Assembly: GCA_036375275.1 (NCBI GenBank)
Contig: DASUSF010000242.1
Coordinates: forward strand, 1 to 8,010
DNA length: 8,010 nucleotides
Origin: DASUSF01 sp036375275
Lineage (GTDB): Bacteria; Pseudomonadota; Alphaproteobacteria; Geminicoccales; Geminicoccaceae
Direction: 5' to 3'
Numbering within the stretch: the stretch's first letter is position 1; the number at the start of each line of letters is the position of its first letter. Positions 1 through 5,448 of this stretch are shown here, in pieces. The notes below the pieces were generated by a model. It ran no database searches and was not told the DNA's origin. It saw only the letters and a program-made list of their open reading frames with translations. Both the position numbers and the translations under genes were made by a program.

Positions 1-234
1 GTCGGGCGGACCGTTCCGGAAGCGTTCCTCCGCCTCTACCGCCTGGAGCGCGCCTGCCAGGTTCAGCTCGACGCCGCGGCCGCCGGCCGGCTGCACGTGG
101 TCCCGGACGACGTGGCGAGGAAGTCCGGCGACGACGTGGAGCGGTTCGCGTCGATGCAGGGCTCCTACGGCGAGCTCGAGTTCCAGGCCCTGATGCGCCG
201 CCTCGACCGGATCGACCCGACCTACCGCAACTGA
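1..234 (+). CDS. Class II aldolase/adducin family protein, C-terminal fragment (5' end outside window)
   Basis: The reading frame is open from the first base to a TGA and gives the last 77 residues of a protein. The segment GRTVPEAFLRLYRLERACQ near residues 2-20 is the helix that follows the last metal-ligand His in class II aldolases, where the family pattern is G-x-[ST]-x-x-E-A-F-x-x-x-Y-x-L-E-x-x-x-x-x-Q. The end, with an RRLDRIDPTYRN tail, is also typical of the decarboxylase/aldolase-like branch of this superfamily. The zinc-binding histidines and the substrate pocket lie upstream of the window, so the reaction cannot be told. Members include L-fuculose-phosphate aldolase, some aromatic-acid decarboxylases and adducin-like proteins of unknown role. 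The next gene starts 197 bp downstream on the same strand and is unrelated, so an operon is unlikely. Family assignment is fairly sure; the substrate is unknown. Confidence 0.8.
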   Translation, partial: VGRTVPEAFLRLYRLERACQVQLDAAAAGRLHVVPDDVARKSGDDVERFASMQGSYGELEFQALMRRLDRIDPTYRN

Positions 235-244
235 GCGGCCGCAC

Positions 245-258
245 CCGGCAGCTGCCGG
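245..258. terminator. Short GC palindrome after the aldolase-like gene, possible weak terminator
   Basis: CCGGCAGCTGCCGG is a perfect 14-nt palindrome starting 11 nt after the stop codon of the upstream gene. It could fold as a 5-bp stem with a 4-nt loop. No T-run follows, so it is at best a weak or Rho-assisted 3' end, and in DNA this GC-rich it may be chance. Confidence 0.2.
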
Positions 259-349
259 CAGGCCCTCTGTCAGGCTCGCCCAAGCGAGGTGAACCGGCGC
301 CGAGTTCGCGCCTTACGCGAGAGTCCGCCACGCGCCTCTGAATCCAGAG

Positions 350-378
350 TTGCGACGCGTCGTCCTGGCACGTACAGC
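350..378 (+). promoter_or_regulatory. Possible weak sigma-70-type promoter for the choice-of-anchor B gene
   Basis: TTGCGA (350-355, four matches to TTGACA) and TACAGC (373-378, three matches to TATAAT) are separated by exactly 17 nt. Transcription would start near 385 and leave a leader of about 47 nt before the ATG at 432. The match is poor and rests on spacing more than on sequence. Nothing else in the 235-431 gap looks like a control site. Confidence 0.2.
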
Positions 379-431
379 TTGAGCATCATCAACGGCGGCG
401 GCTGGCCGCGCCGGATCAGGGAGCTCGAGCA

Positions 432-2150
432 ATGAAGCGTTCAGGCGCGGGGGGGAAGACGAACGTCAAGCGGAGCCTGCTGCTCGGCGGGATCGCCGCG
501 GTGGCGCTGCCGCTCGGCCTGCTGATCGGCCAGGCGACCGCCCACGACGAAGGACCGGCGCACCACAGCCCGCTGCCGGCCAATGCCACCGGTGTGATGA
601 AGAAGCTGTACGCCGACCGCCTGCCGCCTGAGAACCTGAGCGCGATCACCGGCGGCAGCCGGTCTGAATGCCCCCCTGGCGGCGGGCTCATAGGCGCGTA
701 CCCGTGCGAGAACGTCGACCTGATGGCCTTCCTGCCGCTCGCCGACATCGGCGGCACCCGTTCGAACAGCGCGGCCAACGACATCTGGGGCTGGACCGAC
801 ATCGGCACGAAGCGCGAGTTCGCGATCGTCGGGCGGGTGTTCGGCACGTCCTTCGTCGAGGTCACCGATCCGCTCAACCCGGTCTACCTGGGCGAGCTCG
901 TCACGCACGGCGCGTTCGGGTCGACCTGGCGCGACATCAAGGTCTACAACGACCACGCCTTCATCGTCAGCGAGGCGCTCGGCCACGGCATGCAGGTGTT
1001 CGACCTGACCCAGCTGTTGACCGTCAGCGGCGCGCCCGTGACCTTCGGCGAAACCGCGCACTACAACAAGATGGGCTCGGCCCACAACATCGTGATCAAC
1101 GAGGAGACCGGCTTCGCCTACATCGTCGGCGTCTCGGGCAAGAACAGCTGCTCGGGGGGGCTGCACATGGTCGACATCTTCAACCCGACCAGCCCGAGCT
1201 TCGCCGGCTGCTACAGCGCCGATGGCTACACCCACGACGCGCAGTGCGTGATCTATGACGGCCCCGACACTGCTCATCAGGGCAAGGAAATCTGCTTCGC
1301 TTCCAACGAAGACACGCTGACCATCGTCGACGTGACCAGCAAATCAGCGCCGGTGGAGATCTCGCGGACCCCCTACCCCGGCTCGGCATACACGCATCAG
1401 GGCTGGCTGACGGAAGACCAGCATCACTTCCTGCTCGACGACGAGCTCGACGAACAGAACCTCGGCCACGACACCTTGACCCGCGTGTTCGACGTGTCGG
1501 ATCTGAAGACGCCGGCGGTCGTCGCCGAGTTTCTGCATGAGAACGTTCCGGCCATTGACCACAACCTGTACACGCGCGGCCATTATGCGCTCGAGGCGAA
1601 CTACCGCTCGGGTCTCCGCATCCTCGATGTGACGGACCCGACGAATCCGTCGGCCGCCGGCCACTTCGACATCTTCCCCAGCGATGACACCGCGCAGTTC
1701 AACGGCGCCTGGAGCAACTATCCGTACTTCCCGAGCGGAACGGTGGTGGTGAGCGGGATCGAGCAGGGGCTCTTCGTGCTCCGGCCGACGTTCGCGGATT
1801 GGCCGCCGACGCCGACCGACCCGCCGCCTCCAGACGGCGAGGTCCTGCACGTCGGCGCCTTGGTCGGCACGAGCGCGGAACAGCGGGGCGGGCGCTGGCT
1901 CGCGACCGTCACGATCACCGTCCACGACGCAGGCCACGCCCCGGAAGCCGGTGTCATGGTCGATGGCAGCTGGAGCAGCGGCGGCAGCGGGAGCTGCACG
2001 ACCGACGGCACCGGCCAGTGCAGCACCGAGATCAGCCCGAACAAGCGGGATTCGAGCGTCACCTTCACGGTCGATGACCTGACCCGGAACAACGACAGCT
2101 ACCTGTCAGGGAGCAACGACGTCCCGGCGAGCGTCACGATCACCCGCTGA
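432..2150 (+). CDS. Secreted choice-of-anchor B family (LVIVD-repeat) protein with C-terminal Ig-like domain
   Basis: The protein has 572 residues. The start is ATG, 8 nt after AGGGAG (418-423). Basic residues K2, R3, K9, K13 and R14, then a hydrophobic stretch (15-33) and an ATA|HD site (cleavage after A37), form a signal peptide, so it is exported. Residues about 76-453 form the choice-of-anchor B core. At least five beta-strand motifs of the form V-x-V-[TS]-D-P-x-x-P-x-x-x-G occur near residues 142, 247, 299, 353 and 399, as in LVIVD beta-propeller-like repeats. Conserved-looking blocks include DIWGWTD (117-123), STWRDIKVY (164-172), THDAQ (267-271) and DHNLY (376-380). Cys at 80, 92, 240, 260, 272 and 288 could form disulfides after export. 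A Pro-rich linker (458-468) leads to an Ig-like beta domain (about 470-572) with C522 and C530. Family members usually carry a variable C-terminal anchor, but no PEP-CTERM, LPXTG or Por-type sorting tail is visible here, so it is probably released. Biochemical function is unknown for the family. Confidence 0.85.
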   Translation: MKRSGAGGKTNVKRSLLLGGIAAVALPLGLLIGQATAHDEGPAHHSPLPANATGVMKKLYADRLPPENLSAITGGSRSECPPGGGLIGAYPCENVDLMAFLPLADIGGTRSNSAANDIWGWTDIGTKREFAIVGRVFGTSFVEVTDPLNPVYLGELVTHGAFGSTWRDIKVYNDHAFIVSEALGHGMQVFDLTQLLTVSGAPVTFGETAHYNKMGSAHNIVINEETGFAYIVGVSGKNSCSGGLHMVDIFNPTSPSFAGCYSADGYTHDAQCVIYDGPDTAHQGKEICFASNEDTLTIVDVTSKSAPVEISRTPYPGSAYTHQGWLTEDQHHFLLDDELDEQNLGHDTLTRVFDVSDLKTPAVVAEFLHENVPAIDHNLYTRGHYALEANYRSGLRILDVTDPTNPSAAGHFDIFPSDDTAQFNGAWSNYPYFPSGTVVVSGIEQGLFVLRPTFADWPPTPTDPPPPDGEVLHVGALVGTSAEQRGGRWLATVTITVHDAGHAPEAGVMVDGSWSSGGSGSCTTDGTGQCSTEISPNKRDSSVTFTVDDLTRNNDSYLSGSNDVPASVTITR

Positions 2151-2169
2151 GCGCCGTCGCGGACACGCG

Positions 2170-2195
2170 TCCCGCCGCCCGGCCGGGCGGCGGGA
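2170..2195. terminator. 26-bp perfect GC palindrome between convergent genes, probable bidirectional terminator
   Basis: Positions 2170-2182 are the exact reverse complement of 2183-2195. As RNA this gives an 11-bp stem around a GGCC loop, starting 20 nt past the stop of the secreted-protein gene and 25 nt past the stop of the hydrolase gene on the other strand. No T-run is present on either side, so it is not a classical intrinsic terminator. Its position in a 69-nt convergent gap and its symmetry fit a shared transcript end. Confidence 0.55.
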
Positions 2196-2219
2196 TCCAC
2201 CGGGGCCGCCGGCCTGCGC

Positions 2220-3191
2220 TCAGCAGCCGCTGACGCAGGTCGCCTCGCCGTCGAACTCCATGGTCCGGTCGCTCAGCGGGACGTGGACCGGCACCTCGAC
2301 GGCGTCGATGAAGGCCTGCGTCTTGGTCCCCGGCCGAACCTCGCCGTTCTCGGTCGCCTCCTCGTTGGCGTGCGAGGCGATGACGGCCTTGGGCTGGACC
2401 AGCTCGTTGATCACCCAGGCGGCCTCCCGCGGCCCGGTGGAGAAGATGCCGCCGATGTTCATGACCACGAGCTCGGCGCCGAAGAAGCGCCGGACCACGG
2501 CGTCCTGCTCGGCGGTGATCCCGGTGTCGCCCGACAGGTAGACCACGAGCCCGTTGCTGAACTGGAGGACGTAGCCGCCGGGCGGCCCGAGATAGGCGGT
2601 GAGCGCGTGCTCCTCCAGCGCCGCCGCGAGGTCGCCGTCGAGGAACGCCGGGCTGAGGCCGTTGCTGTGCACCGCGGGGACACTCGCGACGGTGACGCCC
2701 CCGACCTCGCGCACGCCGCCGAAGCGGACCAGCTGCACCTGGTCTTCGCTGCCCCCGGCAGCCGCGACCTTCTTCTCGAAGAAGGATGCCATCTCGCCGC
2801 CGACCAGGAACTTCGCGTCCTTCCCGACCACGATCTTCACGGAGTTGGACTCGGGCGTGGCGCTCACCGAGTGGTCCGGCTCGGCGCAGGTGCCGGCGTC
2901 CGGCCCGCTCTGATGGGCATCGCCGAGATGATCGCCATGGACGTGGCTCAGCAGCACTGCGTCGATCTCGCCGAGGCGCGGATCCTCCGCGCCACGCACT
3001 GTCCGCCCGGCGTCATAGAGGATCCGGGTCCCGTCCGGGTCCTCGAAGACCAGCGCCCGGTCGACCCGGCAGAACTCGCCCTCGTGGCTGCCGAGCGGCG
3101 TGACCTTGACGTTCTGCGACCACGCGGGCTGGGCGACCATGCCGCTCAGGCCGATCGCCAGGACGGCCATCGCAGGTGCAAGCCTCGTCAT
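2220..3191 (-). CDS. Periplasmic MBL-fold metallo-hydrolase
   Basis: The protein has 323 residues. The ATG at 3191 is chosen because GGGGGAG lies 6 nt upstream and the product begins with a signal peptide (R3, hydrophobic 4-20, likely cleavage after S25 in AWS|Q). The frame stays open far upstream, but that part lies antisense-like in the regulator gene and is not coding. Metallo-beta-lactamase motifs appear in order: H-V-H-G-D-H (83-88, the HxHxDH motif for two metal ions), a later metal His in PAVHSNG (H175), D222 in YLSGDTG and H274 in IASHANE. All ligands for a dinuclear, probably zinc, site are therefore present, and the enzyme should be an active hydrolase. The spacing recalls the UlaG-like/UPF0173 branch. 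The substrate is unknown; lactones, phosphodiesters and other esters are all possible. The mature part has Cys 41, 102, 319 and 323, with a CVSGC end that could form disulfides. The GntR gene lies 119 bp upstream on the same strand, so co-transcription is possible but not shown. Confidence 0.85.
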   Translation of the reverse strand: MTRLAPAMAVLAIGLSGMVAQPAWSQNVKVTPLGSHEGEFCRVDRALVFEDPDGTRILYDAGRTVRGAEDPRLGEIDAVLLSHVHGDHLGDAHQSGPDAGTCAEPDHSVSATPESNSVKIVVGKDAKFLVGGEMASFFEKKVAAAGGSEDQVQLVRFGGVREVGGVTVASVPAVHSNGLSPAFLDGDLAAALEEHALTAYLGPPGGYVLQFSNGLVVYLSGDTGITAEQDAVVRRFFGAELVVMNIGGIFSTGPREAAWVINELVQPKAVIASHANEEATENGEVRPGTKTQAFIDAVEVPVHVPLSDRTMEFDGEATCVSGC

Positions 3192-3197
3192 CCTTCG

Positions 3198-3204
3198 CTC
3201 CCCC
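3198..3204 (-). promoter_or_regulatory. Ribosome binding site that fixes the hydrolase start
   Basis: On the minus strand GGGGGAG lies 6 nt before the ATG at 3191. It settles the start inside a much longer open frame and agrees with the signal peptide beginning there. Confidence 0.6.
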
Positions 3205-3310
3205 TTCTGCTGGTTCCGTCGTCCCGAACGCGTCCTTCGGGAGCCCTCCCCTCCGGCGCGGGCGCCATTGGCGGTCGCGCGCCCCGAAACGCAACCAGGC
3301 GGCGCCGCCG

Positions 3311-4000
3311 TCAGTCCGCCCCGACCGTCGACAGCGCGGACGCCGCGGCATTCAGGACATGCCGCTCGGCGGCCGCGCGGGCTGCCGGCACGTCGCGCCG
3401 GGCGATGGCGGCGACCAGCGCCTCGATCTCGCTGATGCTCTGCACCCGTCGTTCCGGCCTGACCACCGCGCGCCGCCGGAGCTGCGAGGTCCGGAGCGTC
3501 AGCCGGTGCAGGATCTCGAACGCCACCGGGTTCATCGCCCCCTTGCAGATCCGGTCGTAGAGCTGCCGCTTGCTCTCGATGATGGCGACGACATCGTCGC
3601 CGCGAAACGCCGCGATGACCTCCTCGGCGTCGCGCCCCAGCGCCTCGATGTCGCCGGCGTCCGCGTTCTCGATGAACTGCTCCACGATCAGGGGCTCGAG
3701 GGCGGCCCTGATTCGGTAGATGTTCTCGGCGTCCCTGCGCGAGACGCCGGCGACCGTCAGCCCGCGGTTCGACATGTAGGTGAGCACGCCCTCGGCCTGC
3801 AGCTCGCGGAGCGCCTCGCGCAGCGAGGTCCGGCTGACGCCGAGCTGCGCACAGAGATCCTTCTCCACCAGCCGCTGGCCGGGGCCGAGGATGCCGCGTT
3901 CCACCGCCCGCCGCAGCGAGCGGATGATCATCTCGCGGAGCGGCGCGATCTGATGGTCGAGAGGCTCCAGGGCGACCGGTGATGGCGGGCTCACCAACAC
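3311..4000 (-). CDS. GntR family transcriptional regulator, FadR/FCD subfamily
   Basis: The protein has 229 residues, usual for FCD regulators. It starts at GTG (4000) with GGAG 6 nt upstream; no internal ATG would keep the whole DNA-binding domain. Residues about 17-84 form the winged helix-turn-helix: the stretch ILGPGQRLVEKDLCAQLGVS (37-56) and RTSLREALRELQAEG (57-71) match the GntR recognition-helix signature, and N78-R79-G80 begins the wing. Residues about 88-220 form the all-helical FCD ligand-binding domain, with the typical YRIRAALEPL helix (95-104) and a final ARRD...A...HV segment (200-215). Usual FCD domains bind a metal with one Asp and three His. Here the D-x-x-F-H position reads L147-Y148-D149 and the E-H-x-x-I position reads E191-I192-E193; only H214 is obvious. 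It may bind its effector without the usual metal site. It sits divergent to ubiX-tctBA across a palindromic operator candidate and upstream of the hydrolase gene, so it probably controls both sides, responding to an organic acid. Confidence 0.9.
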   Translation of the reverse strand: MLVSPPSPVALEPLDHQIAPLREMIIRSLRRAVERGILGPGQRLVEKDLCAQLGVSRTSLREALRELQAEGVLTYMSNRGLTVAGVSRRDAENIYRIRAALEPLIVEQFIENADAGDIEALGRDAEEVIAAFRGDDVVAIIESKRQLYDRICKGAMNPVAFEILHRLTLRTSQLRRRAVVRPERRVQSISEIEALVAAIARRDVPAARAAAERHVLNAAASALSTVGAD

Positions 4001-4003
4001 GCG

Positions 4004-4010
4004 CTTCTCC
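4004..4010 (-). promoter_or_regulatory. Ribosome binding site supporting a GTG start for the GntR gene
   Basis: On the minus strand GGAGAAG ends 3 nt before the GTG at 4000, with the GGAG core 6 nt away. This supports the non-ATG start, which gives an N-terminus of normal length for the family. Confidence 0.6.
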
Positions 4011-4097
4011 AGGGTCGTCGGCTCGTCGTCCCGTCATGCGGGGCGCAGGACCGCCCGCGCTACGCAGCGCCACTGGATGGCGCGCCAGCATGATCAT

Positions 4098-4110
4098 ATT
4101 GTATTACAAT
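4098..4110. promoter_or_regulatory. Palindromic operator candidate, ATTGTA-T-TACAAT
   Basis: This is a perfect 13-nt inverted repeat with 6-bp arms around a central T. It sits in an AT-rich island (about 4090-4116) inside otherwise strongly GC-rich DNA, between the divergent GntR gene and ubiX. FCD-type GntR proteins commonly bind short palindromes of the TTGTATACAA kind, so the form fits. The right arm TACAAT is also a 5/6 match to a -10 box on the plus strand, and the left arm reads the same on the minus strand. Binding here could therefore block transcription both ways, though no convincing -35 box was found for either direction. An adjoining ATGATCAT palindrome (4090-4097) overlaps the same island. 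Function is inferred from position and symmetry. Confidence 0.6.
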
Positions 4111-4189
4111 CGACATGCGTCGGCCGTCCAGGCACGATGCGGATCGGCCCCGCCGGGATCGGCGGCGGCCAGGCGACGTTCCAGCGGTC

Positions 4190-4197
4190 GGAAGGGG
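4190..4197 (+). promoter_or_regulatory. Ribosome binding site that decides the ubiX start
   Basis: GGAAGGGG lies just before the ATG at 4202. The other in-frame ATG, at 4115, would begin 4 nt after the operator palindrome with no binding site and would add 29 Arg/Pro-rich residues unlike any UbiX N-terminus. Confidence 0.5.
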
Positions 4198-4201
4198 CGG
4201 C

Positions 4202-4795
4202 ATGACGGATCCGGTGGTGCCGGGCGCTTCGGAGCGCCGGCGCCTGATCATCGGCATCAGCGGCGCGTCGGGCGTGACCTACGGCGTGCGCGCGCTCGAG
4301 ATGCTGCGCGCGACCGAGGTCGAGACCCACCTGGTCATGTCGAAGTCGGCCGAGATGACCATGGGCTACGAAATCGAGCGCAAGCCCAGGGAGGTGCGTG
4401 ACCTCGCCGACGTCTGCTATCCGGTCGCCGACGTCGGAGCCGCGATCTCGTCCGGCTCGTTCAAGACGATCGGCATGCTGATCCTCCCCTGCTCGGTCCG
4501 CAGCATGAGCGAGATCGCGACCGGCGTGACCTCGAGCCTGCTCACCCGCGCCGCCGACGTCGTGTTGAAGGAGCGCCGTCGCCTGGTGCTCGGGCTCCGC
4601 GAGACGCCGCTCCACACCGGGCATCTCAGGACCATGACCACGGTGTCCGAGCTCGGGGCGGTGGTCGCGCCGCTGGTGCCCGCGTTCTACACCCGGCCAA
4701 CGAGCCTCGGCGACATCGTGGACCACAGCGTCGCCCGGCTCCTCGACCTGTTCGACATCGACACCGGGCACGCCCGGCGTTGGAAGGGCGGCTGA
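4202..4795 (+). CDS. ubiX: UbiX/Pad1-family flavin prenyltransferase
   Basis: The protein has 197 residues, the normal UbiX length. UbiX joins a dimethylallyl group to reduced FMN, giving the prenylated FMN used by UbiD-type reversible decarboxylases; it is a cytoplasmic flavoprotein. The Rossmann-like N-terminus has GISGASG (18-24), the FMN phosphate loop. Next come HLVMSKSAE (43-51), ISSGSFKT (82-89) and the PCS-x-R-S-M-S-E-I-A-T-G block (96-108). LKERRRLVLGLRETPL (122-137) holds the Lys and Arg-Glu pair typical of the active site. FY (162-163) and the Arg of ARLLD (R179) match the Tyr and Arg that bind prenyl phosphate in characterised UbiX enzymes, so it should be active. Ubiquinone synthesis and catabolic decarboxylation both use this enzyme. 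The setting next to a TTT transporter and a GntR regulator favours a catabolic copy, but no UbiD gene is in the window. The tctBA genes follow after 212 bp on the same strand. Confidence 0.92.
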   Translation: MTDPVVPGASERRRLIIGISGASGVTYGVRALEMLRATEVETHLVMSKSAEMTMGYEIERKPREVRDLADVCYPVADVGAAISSGSFKTIGMLILPCSVRSMSEIATGVTSSLLTRAADVVLKERRRLVLGLRETPLHTGHLRTMTTVSELGAVVAPLVPAFYTRPTSLGDIVDHSVARLLDLFDIDTGHARRWKGG

Positions 4796-4833
4796 AGCCG
4801 GAGGACGACCTACGTCGCGGCAATGACCTCTGG

Positions 4834-4866
4834 ATGCCCGGGCACAACGTGGTCGAGCCCGGGCAT
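4834..4866. repeat. REP-like inverted repeat (ATGCCCGGGC / GCCCGGGCAT) between ubiX and tctB
   Basis: Two perfect 10-nt arms (4834-4843 and 4857-4866) flank a 13-nt loop, with TGG before and GACATCC after. The pattern TGGATGCCCGGGC...GCCCGGGCATGAC resembles the short palindromic intergenic repeats spread through many alphaproteobacterial genomes; this likeness is from memory and no second copy lies in the window. In RNA it would form a strong hairpin 39 nt after the ubiX stop. Without a T-run it is more likely a transcript-stabilising or partial-termination element than a full terminator. It fills part of a 212-bp gap in which I see no good promoter. Confidence 0.65.
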
Positions 4867-5007
4867 GACATCCGAAGTTGAATTGCCAATCGCGTCGAGA
4901 CCCCGCGTGCTTGCTGCGGGCGGAGCCAGACGGTAGGAGAATCGCCGGTGGCGGCCCGAGGGGCTCTCAAGGCGCCCCGACATCCCACAGGAGAAGGCAG
5001 CCGAAGC

Positions 5008-5448
5008 ATGGCGATCCGGCATCCCGACACCATCGCGGGCGCCGCGCTGATCGCGGCCGCTGGTGCGGTCGCGCTGCTCTCGCTTCAGGTCGGGCGCGGC
5101 CCGGCCATGAACACGCTGCCGGCGAACTTCTTTCCGCTGCTGTGCGCCGGTGGCCTGGCGCTCGCCGGGGCGGCCCTCCTGGTGAGCGCCCTCCGCTCGT
5201 CCGCTGCACCGCTGCCGCGGATCCTCGAGGCGCGGGTGGTCGGGGTCGGTCTCCTCATGGTCCTGTACTTCGGCACCTTCGAGTACATGGACTTCCGCCT
5301 CGGCGCCTGGCTGTTCTCGCTGCTCTCGATGCTGGTCATGGGCAACCGGAGCATCCCGCAGCTGATCATCGTCCCGCTCGCCGTCTCGCTCGGCATCTAC
5401 GTCACCTTCCGCCACCTCTTCACGATCCTGCTCCCGGTATGGACCTGA
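5008..5448 (+). CDS. tctB: Tripartite tricarboxylate transporter small membrane subunit TctB
   Basis: The product has 146 residues, usual for TctB. It is an inner-membrane protein pairing with TctA in the TTT secondary transporter; its exact role is unsettled. Hydrophobic spans lie near residues 8-27, 42-62, 76-92, 98-112 and 116-133, giving four or five membrane helices. The family hallmark near the end of the first loop is N39-A-N... here seen as LPANFFPLL (37-45), followed by a Gly/Ala-rich second helix. The chosen ATG follows AGGAGAAGG (4989-4997) by 10 nt and starts MAIRHPD, like other TctB proteins, which begin just before the first helix. An in-frame GTG at 4948, 7 nt after TAGGAGA (4934-4940), would add 20 polar residues; it cannot be excluded. 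The 3' end overlaps tctA by 10 nt, so the two are translationally coupled. Confidence 0.85.
   Translation: MAIRHPDTIAGAALIAAAGAVALLSLQVGRGPAMNTLPANFFPLLCAGGLALAGAALLVSALRSSAAPLPRILEARVVGVGLLMVLYFGTFEYMDFRLGAWLFSLLSMLVMGNRSIPQLIIVPLAVSLGIYVTFRHLFTILLPVWT

Noticed and set aside
336..349. A small hairpin CTCTG-AATC-CAGAG upstream of the choice-of-anchor B gene.
   Set aside because: A 5-bp stem with no T-run and no other context is expected by chance and does not support a regulatory RNA or terminator.
3255..3283. A possible terminator stem (GGCGCG / CGCGCC) between the GntR and hydrolase genes.
   Set aside because: The arms are only 6 bp with a 17-nt loop, and there is no T-rich run on the minus strand, so it does not separate the two genes into distinct transcripts.
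2283..3560. A 425-codon open frame on the plus strand over the hydrolase and regulator genes.
   Set aside because: It crosses two well-supported genes on the other strand and reads as low-complexity Arg/Asp/Ala/Gly/Val without a domain or a ribosome binding site.
2220..4097. One 625-residue protein joining sequence over the GntR gene to the MBL hydrolase.
   Set aside because: The first 302 codons are an out-of-frame reading of the GntR gene and are Arg/Gly/Pro-rich. The hydrolase has its own ribosome binding site and a signal peptide starting at 3191, so no fusion exists.
4115..4201. A longer UbiX starting at ATG 4115.
   Set aside because: There is no ribosome binding site, since the ATG lies 4 nt from the operator palindrome, and the added 29 residues are Arg/Asp/Pro-rich and unlike the family.
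4882..4890. ATTG-C-CAAT palindrome in the ubiX-tctB gap as a second GntR operator.
   Set aside because: The half-sites are only 4 bp and the spacing differs from the 4098-4110 palindrome, so the likeness is not enough.
4878..5438. An N-terminal extension of TctA by 187 residues.
   Set aside because: This part is an alternative frame of tctB with Arg/Pro/Ala-rich nonsense. The ATG at 5439 gives a standard TctA N-terminus.
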